This document shows, piece by piece, positions 1 through 11,589 of a DNA stretch of 64,000 nucleotides. The DNA is from Mimachlamys varia (taxonomy: Eukaryota > Mollusca > Bivalvia > Pectinida > Pectinidae), in assembly GCA_947623455.1 (NCBI GenBank), contig OX392543.1:18412757-18476756 (forward strand), in the 5' to 3' direction. The notes under the pieces were generated by a model, which made no database searches, was not told the origin of the DNA, and saw nothing but the letters and a program-made list of their open reading frames with translations. Each line of letters opens with the position of its first letter. Position 1 is the stretch's first letter. The position numbers were made by a program, and so were the translations under genes.

Positions 1-17
1 TGTTCTTTTTCACACGT

Positions 18-112
18 CATCCATGTTAATCTTTTTTTTGTTCATATGTTGCCCCTAGATTGATTGGTTTTGAGAGCGGATTATGGTTTTGGTGACATTT
101 GTATAACATAAA
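18..112 (+). repeat. dispersed repeat family A, partial copy
   Basis: This is the right-hand part of a dispersed element found about nine times in the window. It shares the stretch with TTGCCCCTAG and the following TTTTGAG..GGATTATGG with the copies at 1656, 4458, 7440 and 9764. The left part of the element is missing. No coding capacity is seen. Confidence 0.6.
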
Positions 113-865
113 TATCTTATGTGCAGAATAAGACTGAACTGGATCGCTACCGATATCATCGTTTTCATTTTGTCTATACTAGGTGAGATGCTTTTTGAAA
201 GTGTTGTATTTCCTTTATATGATATAATGTGCTGCTATTAGAGGAGTTTCTCATTAGTTATAATTTTATCTCTTTGGAAACGAGCTTTTTCATTGTTTTA
301 GACCGTAACATAAAAATGACGTCGCCGTTTATAACGTCGCTTTTGATTGGCTGATGCAGCAGCGTATCAATCTGTAAGAGAAAAGAGTCCATCAATAAAG
401 TGAATATTCGCCGGGTATCTATTAAATTATAAGGATTAAATTAAGTCTAATTTTTATGGTATGTGGTTATAACACAAAAAAACTTGACTCCGGTTTTTTG
501 TGTTATACTTCCATAAGATAAAAAATGGATTCAAGTTAATCCTTAAATAAACTTTAAGCTTCAATACGAATACTTTATTTTCCAATTGAGAACTTGTTGT
601 TCTTTTCAGCTGTGCATTTACGAATAAATCAAAATATTAGCTCAACTCGTGAAATATATTTGGTATAATTAACACTTTTATACAACAGAGAAAAACATAC
701 GTAAACTTAGGTATATGATCCTGATGTCAGGTAATGTAAATTCATAGACTTGCAGGGATTTTACAGAAAATGATTTGCCATTCACTTTCACTGGAGGTTT
801 ACTACTATAGTAATCTAAGAAGGAACTACATTTTAAAATAATTTGTTTGTGTTATTCATTCTAAT
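113..865. other. non-coding, nothing recognised
   Basis: AT-rich DNA without a supported gene, RNA or repeat. No reading frame of useful length and no splice-site-bounded exon was recognised. Confidence 0.5.
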
Positions 866-1140
866 ATGTGGGCCTGTATGAAGGGCTATGGATTTGTTGA
901 AATGAAATGTCTGAAAATCTTTAAGCAACCTCTCAATAACCAAGATGACCAGGGTACTGATATTGGGCCTGATTCATGCTGGGATGAAAGGCTCCGAGCT
1001 TTGTTCAAATTAATAACCTTGGCCATTTATCAAGGTCACAGGGATTTAAATAAATGTCTGAAAATCCTCAAACATCTTCTCCTTAATAACCCAAAGGCTC
1101 ATGGTACCGTTGCTATAGCAGTAGCATGCTGATATGAAGG
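866..1140 (+). repeat. two-unit imperfect tandem repeat
   Basis: Two related segments of about 150 bp follow each other. Each carries AAATGTCTGAAAATC, then a run about 'caacctctcaataacc' or 'catcttctccttaataacc', and ends near GGTAC. An 88-codon frame runs through both units. It matches no family I know and is probably chance, because the repeat pattern rather than the frame is conserved. Confidence 0.45.
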
Positions 1141-1655
1141 GTTACTATGCGTGATCAAAAGAATGAACTTGGTTCGCTTTCAAAGTCACATATGTGATAT
1201 GTTCCGATATATTTCCATGTATTATTCTGATCCAAGACACTGATGTTTTGCCTGTATCTTGTATTGTGTTTTAAGTTTATATAAAGTGTGAGATTTATAG
1301 CAGGTGAGCGATTCAGGTCCATGGGGCCTTTTGTTTCGTTTTGATATCATACGCTATTTTCTTCCCTTTTTCTCCTATCACATTTAAGTACTAACACGTA
1401 TGATAAAGATTTTTATTTTGTGACAGACGAAACAACAAAGATAAAAAAAGTGTACAGATTCTTAAAATTCTTCTTCACATCTATCAGTGATTGTTCAAAT
1501 TCATGGATTTGATAATAATATATCCGTATTTCCAAGCCCGAATGCGATATACAAAGACCGAGTAGAATATTACCTAGAGCGATGATCAAGTAGTTGGTTT
1601 TATATCAAAGGTTGAAAATTTGAAGTTGATGGACAATTTTCTGAATAATCTGGTT
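1141..1655. other. non-coding, nothing recognised
   Basis: No gene, RNA or clear repeat recognised between the tandem pair and the next family A copy. Confidence 0.45.
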
Positions 1656-1845
1656 TTTCAGTGGCGTGTGTCGTCGATGAAGCAGAAGATGCTTACTCTT
1701 CCGGAACACCTGGTCTTATTTGCTTCTACTTTTACAAGGATCTCCATGTTAATCTTTCCTTTATTCATATTTTGCCCATAGTGTAATCGATTTTGAGTTC
1801 GGATTATGATTTTGTTGCCGCTTCGGTATTCTGTACTTTATTTAA
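1656..1845 (+). repeat. dispersed repeat family A
   Basis: This copy contains the family core GTCGTCGATGAAGCAGAAG, followed by a CTTACTCTTCCGGAACACC block and the right end with ATCGATTTTGAGTTCGGATT. Other copies are at 4458, 7440, 9764, 37728 (minus), 55275, 56328 and 61338. No terminal repeats or coding region were seen, so the element class is unknown. Confidence 0.75.
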
Positions 1846-2346
1846 AGGGAAGCAGAATGAAGGTGCAGAAAAATGGCCGTTTTAGAATGAGAAATGTTGA
1901 TACAAATTTAATGTTACTAGATATTGACTTTAACTTTGTCACGCACATGTCCTCTATAGGTAGGCGTACAATATCACCATTAACAAGTTATTTTGTCTAA
2001 GGTATTTTGATCCTGACTAAGGATAGGCATTTACTAAACCAGCACGGGTTAGAAAGGCGACTCCCTACAATTTAGATAAAACGCACTTTTATAAAAGCAT
2101 TGTCAGATTTCCTTTACTTTCGCCGATTGAAAACAAAGCTTGGTTATCTTGGTTTCAAATTTTACAAACGATACAATGGATGATGTCTACCCCAAAGGAC
2201 AACATGAAAGCATGTATCATCTTCACACGTCCACCGACGTGTGTATAACTTTGATGTTATCATATGGCAATTGTTATACTCCACATCAACCCGCGTCCTC
2301 TCTATCAGCACAAAGGGCCGGAGGATGAGTGTAAATGTGAATCGCG

Positions 2347-2623
2347 TGATGTTTGCTGTAGCAGTTTCTATGACAATCGCCTGCTTAATATTCCATGACG
2401 GCGTATATAGGTCATTGTATGAATTATGGATGATCGTGTGTTTCTATGGTTCGAATAGTTTCATTTTAATATAAACAGTGAATAATTTTGTATTTCTAAC
2501 ATAGTGTAAATGTGGTTGATTCTACAATCGATTTTTTATTTGAGGAAGAAATAGTAACAATAGTACATTTTTAAGTTAGCAGAGTAATCACTGAGTCCTC
2601 TTCGACTTTTATTGATGATCAGT
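2347..2623 (+). repeat. left arm of a long inverted duplication
   Basis: This segment reads as the reverse complement of 5500-5778 with only scattered differences. Shared landmarks are CAATCGCCTGCTTAATATTC, GATCATCGTGTG-type sequence and GGACTCAGTGATTAC on the opposite arm. The arms are about 2.9 kb apart. They could be the ends of a composite foldback element or two opposite insertions of one repeat. Confidence 0.75.
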
Positions 2624-2639
2624 GGTTATTATCAATTCA

Positions 2640-3700
2640 AACTGAAAAAAATATTTCCTGATCATTTAGGAAGTTTTTGCATGTTTGCAACTGGACAAAC
2701 GAACGACTCAAATTATACATATGTATCACTCCCAAACCGTCTAAACAGTTGTCTACGTTTAAAAGGTTAGTATCTTATTGCATTGCAGGCAGGTTTAAGA
2801 TGTGTTTTGTGCAGAAATGTTCTAGAGGCGATTTGCTGTTGGATTTTACCTTCTTGAGATAGTTTGTTACTGACTACATAACCCTGTATAACATTAAACT
2901 GACAGAAAGCTGTCAGTTTCAGATGTTATTGAATTAACAATTGGATTGAGCAACAGGCGTAGCCTATATCAGCTCTCTCCTTAACTTCCTTTATTTACAT
3001 ACATGTATATTGTAATATCTGGACATGAACACACATACATTATCCACTCATACACTAGATCAACCTACACATATGTACATAGTCACAGGCACAACATGCA
3101 ATATTTTTATGCAAACATATATACTTGTACTAACATACAAACTTACATGCATATATATATACACTCATACATACAGTAATTTGAAAGTGTACATACAAAA
3201 ATTATGTTGACATACATAAATAAATAGATATTCACATCCGTATACAACAGACACACTTACAACATATAACACAACACCCCCCCCCCCCCTTTTTACGTTC
3301 ATGCTCACACTATATGTTGTTGCAACCTGTACAAACTGATCTATACAGGTTAGACAACATATGATATTGGAGCATGTTCTCTGAATGGCATTGGGCTAAT
3401 TATACAACTTAAGCTTATTACTGCAGAAATATAGTGCTGCTAAGATGAACCCGGCTATCAATTGGCACCATACTTCATATAGTTTAGTATAATTATTCAC
3501 TTATACATGCATATTATTATTTACACATCCTACCGATAGGTGTTTTGACCAAATAAAGTCATTGGCAACACTTGTGCCTTGGTCAATTAACCTAGGGAGA
3601 TATTAGTGGATATATTTGTATGATATATAGGTAATAATTAAAGTTTAACTACACAGTGTAAATAATACGATAAATAAAATATACATTGTTATACATTTCA
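2640..3700. other. non-coding, low-complexity stretches
   Basis: AT-rich DNA lying between the arms of the inverted duplication. It holds stretches rich in ACATACA/ATATAT (about 3000-3250) and a run of 13 or so C at about 3277-3290. No exon or RNA recognised. Confidence 0.5.
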
Positions 3701-4250
3701 AAGATTATAAAATATGGAACCTTCCTGTAGCCATAATATGTATGTGTACACACTCCATCAAATATATGTTCTGTATGTCTGTGTTATTTTCACTTCCATT
3801 TAGAAGTAGTTCTAATGTAATGATACCATTAATATTAAAGTTATTGGACATCATATCTTGCAACAAAGATTTGCGGTCAATTGCATAAAGTGGACATTCT
3901 AAATAGAAATGTGTTGCATATTTATTATCATGACCACATGGACAGCCTGCTGTATCATAAAGATGATCTTTATACAGGTCAGAATTTAGCTGACTTGCAT
4001 TATTTCTGAATTGGCACATTAAAATATTAATTTTTCTATTACATCCATATTTGACTATAGTTGTACACTTGCTAACTAGCCTGCCACAATCTGAAATTAT
4101 TTGAAGTTCTTTTTTTCAAAACAGTTACACTTGATATTTTTTGAGAAAGTACAATCAGGCCTGTTCCATGCACTCATCATAAATGGGAAAAAGCTATTTG
4201 CATAGAGTGTAGTTCTGGTTCTAGGTATATTATACTGACAGAAAGCCTAA
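3700..4250 (-). pseudogene. non-LTR retrotransposon 3' remnant (C-terminal end of polyprotein)
   Basis: Minus-strand frames read a LINE polyprotein tail: an upstream part with NSFFPFMMSAWNRPD (about 4180) and, after a break, a part with QLNSDLYK..., then CPCGH..., H-FYLECPLY (about 3890-3960). The order 'N-SFFP-W-N' then C-x-C...H....C is typical of the region after the reverse transcriptase in several LINE clades. The frame is interrupted, so this is a dead 5'-truncated copy. It lies inside the 2.3-5.8 kb inverted duplication. Confidence 0.7.
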
Positions 4251-4279
4251 CGCCAAAGTGAGGATAGTGAAAACAAAAC

Positions 4280-4435
4280 AAATATTGACAAAAAGAAAAT
4301 AGAGAATACCGGAACGTCAAAAAAACTACAATCTGGTCAAAATATTAACAAAGGTAAGATTAGAAGGAGATAATTCGAAAGGTACAAGATAATAAAATCA
4401 TGTGTTCCAAACGGACACGTGCCATATATATCTTA
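4280..4435 (-). repeat. degenerate family A copy, inverted
   Basis: On the minus strand this reads like a diverged right half of family A (AGAGAATACCGGAACGTC on the plus strand is the complement of the family end). It sits head-to-head with the better copy at 4458-4640. Confidence 0.4.
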
Positions 4436-4640
4436 CTTGGATGTGACCAAGTTTTACATGGCGGGTGTCGTCGATGAAGCAGAAGACGCTTACTCTTCTG
4501 GAACACCTGGTCTTATTCTCTTGTGCTTTTACGAGAGTCTCCATGTAAATATTTCCTTTGTTCCTATTTTGCCCCTAGTTTAATCGATTTTGAGTTCGGA
4601 TTATGGTTTTGTTGACGCTTTGGTATTCTCTGATTTTTTT
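4436..4640 (+). repeat. dispersed repeat family A
   Basis: This copy has the flanking ACTTGGATGTGAC leader, the GTCGTCGATGAAGCAGAAG core and the ATCGATTTTGAGTTCGGATT right end. The leader recurs before the core in the copies at 37.9 and 61.3 kb and marks the real element as longer than the core. Confidence 0.75.
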
Positions 4641-5499
4641 AGTCACATTGAGTTATCATTTTCCGTCACAGTATGTAAGCTCACTAATCAGCATATATTG
4701 TATTAATAAACGTCCGCTATCATATCAGATAAGGATACTGAATATTTCGCAATGAGATGGCGACCATAAAACTTGCTTATAGTCTTCAACAACTTGCATC
4801 TCTTGAATCTTTGTGTAGTAAGTTTGTTTGTCAGCAGCTGACCTATATCATGAAAACTGCGATTTACATATAAATATGCCAAATGTTGATGTTATGTATC
4901 TTTCCAAATATAATTTCTTGACCATAATTAATTTTCAATGACACTGTTATTTTGTTAAGTCGGTAAACAATTAAATAACGTTTTCTAAGGGTTATGATAC
5001 ACGAGAAGACGCATGTTTTTTGTGCTCTATTGTCTGAAGTTGTAACGGCTTTTTCGGGTAACTTAACGGGTAAATAACGAAAAATATAATGATTTTAAGA
5101 AAACTAACTATAAACATTGATGTCCATTTATTATCAAGACGGCTCTTCGTCCTATTAAAGGTTATGTTATTGTAAAGTTTTCTATTGACCAATCAATTTA
5201 CCGTTTACAGAATCTTGAGAGTGAATGTTTGTGTACAAAACAACTTGTATAATTCTATTTATGCGTTAAGACATTACGTCTCGGCAAGCCTATCTGCATG
5301 TTTTAACGAAATTACTTCTTATAGATAATGTCCTCAATTTCACAATTCGCTTTGTGTGTAGGGTACACAGGGTACAAATATCATAGAGCACGCCATCGTA
5401 TTAGATGTTGTCAAAAACCATTGTTTAATGCAGCAAAAGTAACGATCTATTTTTTGATACGATTCGGAACTCACAACATGTTGTGTCGCGTTTCTGTCA
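4641..5499. other. non-coding, nothing recognised
   Basis: AT-rich DNA with only short unconvincing frames. No splice-site-bounded exon, RNA or repeat was recognised before the right arm of the inverted duplication. Confidence 0.45.
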
Positions 5500-5778
5500 C
5501 ACTGATCATCAATTAAAGTCGACGAGGACTCAGTGATTACTTTGCTAAATTAAAAATGTACTTTTGTTACTATTTCTTCCTCAAATAAAAAGTCGATTGT
5601 AGAATCAACCACGATTTCACTATGTTAGAAATACACAATGATTCACTGTTCATATTAAAACTAAACTATTAGAACTACGGAAACACACGATCATCCACAA
5701 TTAATACAATGACTCACATACGCCGTCATGGAATATTAAGCAGGCGATTGTCATAGAAACTGCTACAGCAAACAACAC
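5500..5778 (-). repeat. right arm of a long inverted duplication
   Basis: Reverse-complement partner of 2347-2623. It shows the same block order in reverse, with small indels such as a changed stretch after the TTAATATTC block. Confidence 0.75.
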
Positions 5779-5867
5779 ATTACCAAATCCCTTTGATAGG
5801 TTAAAATCGATAAATAAAATCAATAAGGTTCGAAAGAAACAGCCAACAGTTGATTATTGATCGGTGT

Positions 5868-6010
5868 TATACAAAAGATGACATAACACACAAATGCTGC
5901 ACCTTTTAAATTTAGCAATAGATACAGTATGCCGAAAAAATAAATTTAATTGCATCATACAGCTGTTTCGTCCTCCTAGGACTGCTAAATGCTAAAAAGT
6001 AGCCAGAAGG
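5868..6010 (-). repeat. dispersed repeat family B
   Basis: On the minus strand this matches copies at 47375, 59236 and 62095. Shared landmarks are AATTTAAAAGGTGCAGCA and TGTGTGTTATGTCATC, preceded by a block with GAGGACGAAACAGCTGTATG. Nature unknown; no coding frame. Confidence 0.6.
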
Positions 6011-6171
6011 TCGGAATCCAAACTTTCTAAACTAATATAAAAGAAGAACGGTCAGGTGCTTTAAACCTCTTTAATTTATGCATTAAGAAGTAAAATTAAA
6101 CTTGTTCTGTATAATTTCGAATCGTGTACTACAAGAATGTGTATATAACGATAGTCTGTTTAGGAAATAGG

Positions 6172-6375
6172 AGTCGTGGTGGTCGAATGGTTAAGGTGTC
6201 CCGACAGTCAACCACTAGCCCTCCACCTCTGGGTTGCGAGTTCGAAACCAACGTTGAGCAGTTGCCAGGTACTGGCGTAGGTCGGAGGTTTTTCTCCGGC
6301 ATTCCTCCACCTATAAATATGGCATATCCTTAAATGATCATGGCTGTTAATATGACATAAAACAAAATAAACCAA
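6172..6375 (+). mobile_element. tRNA-derived SINE
   Basis: A tRNA-like head carries an A box (TGGTCGAATGGTTAAGG) and a B box (GCGAGTTCGAAACC) spaced as in a long-variable-arm tRNA. It is followed by a central block (GGTTTTTCTCCGGCATTCC) resembling the conserved central domain of mollusc SINEs, and a tail with GGCTGTTAATATGACATAAA. The copy at 7625 belongs to the same family. Pol III transcription is expected from the family and is not shown here. Confidence 0.75.
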
Positions 6376-7430
6376 AATTTAGGACATTTACACACGATAG
6401 ACATATCCAGCTATGTTTAAAAAGTAATGTAGGTCCTTACGAAGTACAAGCTGTATTACAATTACACGTAATATTGCGTCTGACTGCAATTTCTTTCTTA
6501 AATGTTGTATTCGAAATTTAACAAAATTTAAGCATGCATTTATTTTTAGGTTTCATAAAATGTATTTCCTTCAAACTCAGACATCTTTTTAACCCTGTAC
6601 ATTCATTTGTAAGTCTACAGCTCAGATGTCAGGGTCGTACATACGTACCATTATAACAAGGCAGATTTACAATAACAAGTGTTTATAAAAACACAATAAG
6701 CAGTAAGAAAACCGTGAAAGACGTTACCGCTGGGACGATTACTGTATACCAATTATAGGTGATTAGTATACACACGTCACGAAGTGTAGCTACATGTAAC
6801 CACCACACAAACATATCGGGCCAATCGAATCCCTATCGTCCTTCAGGCATTGTGAAATATTGCTGAGTTGTATTTAATGTCTGTCGTTTGGTCACATTAG
6901 CAAGTGTTTCTTTTTTCTGAATATAGTGCCTACATGTAACATATACCGTGAAAGTTGAATTAATCTCATGAACATAAAGCCGCCAAATACGAAGCTATCA
7001 ATTATCAATAAGTAGGAGTTTTACAGAGTTCATGTCTGATTATTCGCGAATTTAAAGTCATTTCTAGATCACCATTCGCGAAATCATGTTTTCGCGAAAA
7101 TGTCTGAAGAGGTAAATTCGCGAAATAAAGTATTCGCGAAATGTGTGATTTACAGTATTTAGAATATTGATATTTCCTATCATATTGAACAAACTTGAAA
7201 TAATAGTATTGGTACCTTGGTATAATTTTATCTTGAATTTATCAAAGGCGAAAATGTTTTTATTTTCATTCGGAGATTGCATTTTGGGAGAATGTTATAT
7301 GCACTGAAAAAATCAACTTATGCTTACAGTATTACCGTCAAAGTGTCAAACGTTTGTTAAAATGTGGTGGCCGAGTTGTTACTTAAGGTGTTCAGACATT
7401 CTTCTTTTTGAGTATGCTAATTAGTGTGTT
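6376..7430. other. non-coding; contains a TTCGCGAA cluster
   Basis: No gene. Five copies of the palindrome TTCGCGAA occur within 98 bp (7043, 7075, 7091, 7117 and 7133). The rest is AT-rich unique-looking sequence. Confidence 0.6.
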
Positions 7431-7439
7431 AACTTGTTT

Positions 7440-7620
7440 ACATGGCGGGTGTCGTCGATGAAGCAGAATACGCTGACTCTTCCGGAACACCTAGTCTTAT
7501 TCTCTTGTACTTTTAGAAGAGTCTCCATGTAAATCTTTCCTTTGTTCATATTTTGCCCCTGGTTTAATCGATTTTGAGTTTTGATTGTGATATTGTTAAT
7601 GCTTCGGTATTCTCTTATTT
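7440..7620 (+). repeat. dispersed repeat family A
   Basis: Near-complete core and right end (GTCGTCGATGAAGCAGAA, then ATCGATTTTGAG). It is preceded by the leader block TTAGTGTGTTAACTTGTT, which also precedes the copy at 55.3 kb. Confidence 0.75.
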
Positions 7621-7624
7621 ATTT

Positions 7625-7810
7625 CCACTAGTCCTCCACATTTGCACTACGAGTTCTAATCACACGTGGGGTAGTTGCAAGGTACTGACTATAGGTCGGT
7701 GGTCTTTCTCCGGGTACTCCGACTTTCCTCCACCTGCAAAACATTACACGTCCTTAAATGGCCCTGGCTGTTAATAGGACGTAACAAAAATAAACAAAAC
7801 TAATTTACAT
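7625..7810 (+). mobile_element. tRNA-derived SINE, 5'-truncated
   Basis: The first half of the tRNA-like head is lost. The B-box region is decayed (ACGAGTTCTAATCAC). The central domain (TCTCCGGGTACTCCGACTTT) and the tail (GGCTGTTAATAGGACGTAAC) are well kept. It is the same family as the SINE at 6172 and is inserted directly after a family A repeat. Confidence 0.75.
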
Positions 7811-8793
7811 GGGTGATCAAATGAAAAAGAATAACAGTTTGAGGGTTTATTTTGTTTAGGTGGTTGAATTCATAAAGCTAGATACTGAATTAATTACCTC
7901 GTTGTTTCAAAACAAGTTTTTAGCAATAATGATTAACATATTTAGAACAATTCGCATCACAACATTGTTTTGCCTTTAAGGCACTCGAGATAGGTTGGAA
8001 CTTGCCAACTTAAATGTACCTTGTTCTTTCTTTTTTGCAATAAAACTGTTAAGGCAACTCGTTGAAAGCATTTTTGTTGAAAAACGAATTTGGCCATATC
8101 TGCATGCTATACATTTGTGACATGCTTCTTTTTCTAAATTTACCCATTTAAAACTTGTGCATTCACATGAATACTGAATTGTTGAAACAATGATTCCAAT
8201 GATCATAAAATAGCTTTGCACAATTCAAATTAAACTTCAAATCTAAATCGTCCTTAATTGTAGTTATAAGAATATCGGAGTAAATTGAATCCTTTACAAT
8301 AAAGTTATGTTTGTTGATTTTATATGAAAATATATAATTAAGTATTTATATTTAATTGCATTTATGTTGAGGGCTTGCATGGATTGATAGTATTATAATT
8401 TTATCTGGTAACGCATAATTGTGGTTGTTACTTTCTTGTTATCGGTTAGTAGGGCCTGATGCTCTGTATATATGCAAATAAGTCACGTGGTGTTTGTTAA
8501 CGCGGGCTGAGTCACTCGAGAGGAAAGAGCAAAGGCCAAAGGTAACAGATATTTTTATTTGCTCATTGTTCATGGGTGAAAAGCCTCAGGTACAAGGTGG
8601 TTCCATCAGCCTGGTACTTGCTGCGAGTGGGGTGCATTTGGTGACTTCATGTGACCCCATCATTCAGGTGGGCTCTGGCAATCTCCCAATATGCATGTTG
8701 TCTGTTTTTACTCTCACCTACACTAATCGAATTTTATAATAGAAAATATTTTGTATACGGCCGTATTCCTATCATTACGATAGATATTGGATT
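7811..8793. other. non-coding, nothing recognised
   Basis: No supported gene. An 81-codon frame at 8494-8739 lacks splice context and matches nothing I recognise. Confidence 0.45.
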
Positions 8794-9037
8794 CTGGGCC
8801 CAGTTGTTCAAAAGGTGATTAGCTTAATCAGTGATTAACGGAAATTTTAATTATCCTGTAACTTTGACATGAAGCCATATTTGTAATTACAACTTTGCAG
8901 ATATCAGATATCTAATAGTGACAATTTACATGCAAACTTTGAAGATTTTACCTCGTATATTGACAGAATTATTACAGTTTTAAAAAATGTCGTTAAATAG
9001 TGATTAAGCTAATCATCCTTTGAACAACTGGGCCCAG
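8794..9037. mobile_element. MITE with about 35-bp terminal inverted repeats
   Basis: The ends are inverted copies: CTGGGCCCAGTTGTTCAAAA at the left, followed by GGTGATTAGCTTAATCA, with the complement at the right (TGATTAAGCTAATCATCC then TTTGAACAACTGGGCCCAG). The length of about 244 bp and lack of a coding frame make it a non-autonomous DNA element. Confidence 0.85.
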
Positions 9038-9583
9038 GTGGGAAGTATTCAGAATCCTTGATGCTAGGGTTTAACCCTGTTTCGGTGCCAGTGATGATGT
9101 CTGGCTTTGTTCTATCAATAACGTTAGTTAATAAGTGTTTTTTTTTTAATTTTTGATGGACTAGAAGTTTATATTCACTTTTCTTAGGGGTTACCTATAT
9201 GATATGACATTTTCTTGTCGGAGTTGATGAATGCATAGGCATAGGTAGGTTGTCCTCTTTGATGGAAGTATGCAGTAGGCTATCAAAATGATTTGATGTA
9301 GAGATGCTAAAAACAAAAAATGTTTTGGAGCTAAGGTTGGACTTATTGCACTGAATATAATACCAGCTAACCACGCTTTCATTTTACTCTTCATGAGACC
9401 TGGTGTGTATGTTCTGACAATCAATGTGATACCACTGGTCGCATGACTCACAAACCATACCTCGATGGTGCAATGTTACAGCCCTGTCACATGAGCTACA
9501 CATCAATTTTGTACTATCATTACTTGGACCTGGGTTCAGCTCTACGTCATTAGAATTAATTATTAACAGTATAATTATCTATT
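9038..9583. other. non-coding, nothing recognised
   Basis: No exon or RNA gene recognised. Short minus-strand frames have no homology I can name. Confidence 0.4.
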
Positions 9584-9702
9584 ATGTCCCTGTTGAGAGG
9601 GCAATATTGCCTCATAGTATTGTCGAGGGATGGAATTCGGCTCAGGCACTATCTCATCACGAGACAATACTATGAGGCAATAGTGCCCTCTCAAAGGGAC
9701 AT
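9584..9702. repeat. 119-bp hairpin with about 40-bp arms
   Basis: The arms ATGTCCC...GAGAGGGCAATATTGCC and its near-perfect complement end at GGGACAT. The arms run about 40 bp with only a few mismatches around a loop of roughly 40 bp. It may be a small foldback MITE; a small-RNA precursor is possible but unproven. Confidence 0.8.
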
Positions 9703-9763
9703 CATTGGTTTAGTACATCACCCTTCCATTTAAATACACACGTATACATCAAAACAACTTTCC

Positions 9764-9850
9764 TTTGTTCCTATTTTGCCCCTAGTTTAATCGATTTTGA
9801 GTTCGGATAATGTTTTTGTTGACGCTTTGGTATTCTCTGATTTTTTTAGT
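9764..9850 (+). repeat. dispersed repeat family A, right half only
   Basis: Contains the TTTGCCCCTAGTTTAATCGA and GAGTTCGGATAATG blocks; the GTCGTCGATGAAG core is absent. Confidence 0.65.
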
Positions 9851-10404
9851 TTTTATTGTGCTAAACCATGGCCAGCTTTGGGTCGTTTCCAGAGTCAGCC
9901 ATTTCTAGCAGAACAGTTGCATGGCGTAATAGTGACGTAACTCAATAGTGACGTCATAATAGATTCACGTTGAACATTGCGCCAAATTCGATCATAATAC
10001 CCATGTGTATAGCCAATGGGAAGGCAGCATGCAGTCACGTGATGTACTAAATAAATGTAAAATAAATTTGTTTTTTTCCCTGGCTGCGGTCTAGTTAGGA
10101 CGTGTTAAGGTTTCCTAAATAACACATTAAAAAGACAACTCTTTATTAGACCAGGTGATGACATGATGTTAGAAGATCGTGTCTGACACATAATATCAGT
10201 TGGTGTTAAATAAGCATGACCCATCAAGGGGTTGGAAACTGGGTAGTGGTTAAGATATTCACACTTTCCGAGGTCATGGCATTCACTATAGCAAGTTGAA
10301 TGATGGTGATGGAAATGGTACGATTCATTTCTTGGTACGAATGGTGCATTTGTCAAAAACACGAAGGCGACAACATGTTCGACGAGAATTTAGACCTAAC
10401 TTAC
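9851..10404. other. non-coding or unresolved
   Basis: An 85-codon minus-strand frame (10105-10362) is rich in His and Cys and contains an AATAAA on the minus strand (10147-10142), but I recognise no domain and no clear acceptor. No repeat recognised. Confidence 0.35.
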
Positions 10405-10601
10405 CAGTTTATGGTGACTGGTTGGACAGGTGATGACATAACACAAGACAGTTTAAACGGATGATAGATTAGACTTTTCGCCCCCAGTGCAGCCCTATGG
10501 TACAAAATGATGTTCAACACATTGAAGCAAGTGTTAGTATATGATAACACAAGGGGTATCAGAGCGGCAAAAACGAACTGGTACAAGACGAGTTTCTTTC
10601 T
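10405..10601 (-). CDS. candidate isolated exon, unknown product
   Basis: On the minus strand a long pyrimidine tract ending in CTCAACAG precedes the segment, and a consensus donor GTAAGT follows it. Between them one frame is open for about 65 codons. It starts RKKLVLYQFVFAALIPLVL, which looks like a signal peptide or membrane segment, and ends VQPVTIN. No partner exon with matching phase was found nearby and I recognise no family. It could be a real exon of a small secreted protein, part of a non-coding RNA, or chance. Confidence 0.2.
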
Positions 10602-11589
10602 CTGTTGAGAAAGGAAAGAAAGGACTGCAATTTTGCTTTTTACACTAGGAAACGACTATATGCGAATTGTTAGGCTATGATGTTATACCCATTCGTTTAA
10701 GCGACTCAAACGCGAGAGAAACACACAAAAAACGCCTTAATTACAGCGGAGCTGTGAAGAAATGAAAGTTTAGTGCTACCAAATGTACGACTGGCAGGAT
10801 TTTCATTACGAGTGTCAGTGGTGGAGAAAAGTGTTATTCTGATGAATTTCACAACGGAAGGCAAACGATTAATGCTTGGATTATGTTTGTATGTTTGTCG
10901 TCTTCTTATATTTTTTCTTCCGCAATTTCCGTCCATTACTTCACATACAAACATGATATTGGGTTCCAAAACACAACACCTACACCAGGGCTTGTAAAAT
11001 TACCTGTAACTGTACATTATGGTGGGTAAAATGTTTATTCGCAGGCGTGTAATTCGCAAGCTTTCGAAAGAGCAGTTACTGTCGCATAATTGTTTATACG
11101 GAGATTAATTTATTGTTTTTTTATTTGTAATGCACAAGTTTCAGATCATGAAGATTGCAATGCTCTTGTCCTTGCCGAGTGGAATGGTGCATTAAAATAT
11201 TAATTCATCGAGTAAAAGAAATACATTTTTAATAATAAACATAAGGATATAGAAATTATGAGGCAATACATTACGAACATGAAAAATGGTAAATTTCATA
11301 ATAATAGTAATAATGATGAATAAAAAAATGTGATTGGCGGCACAAAGTGCAACTCTAGCCTGATCAATTATCCCGAGGGTCCAGCTGTCGTGTCGGTCAG
11401 AACCACTCCTACCACGTCAACCGAGCTATCGATAAAACTGACCAGGCTACATTAAATGGATAGGAAGGATATCAGTTATCAATAAATATCACAGTTATAT
11501 ATACATCTGTCTTACGTTACATTATATAAATTATCAAAATTCACAGTCTGCTGCAATGAGAGATACTGGATATAAATATTAATATAAAC
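10602..11589. other. non-coding, nothing recognised
   Basis: No supported gene. A block at about 11340-11450 (with TCGGTCAG and GACCAGGCTA) looks like an old repeat, but I could not assign it. Confidence 0.4.
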
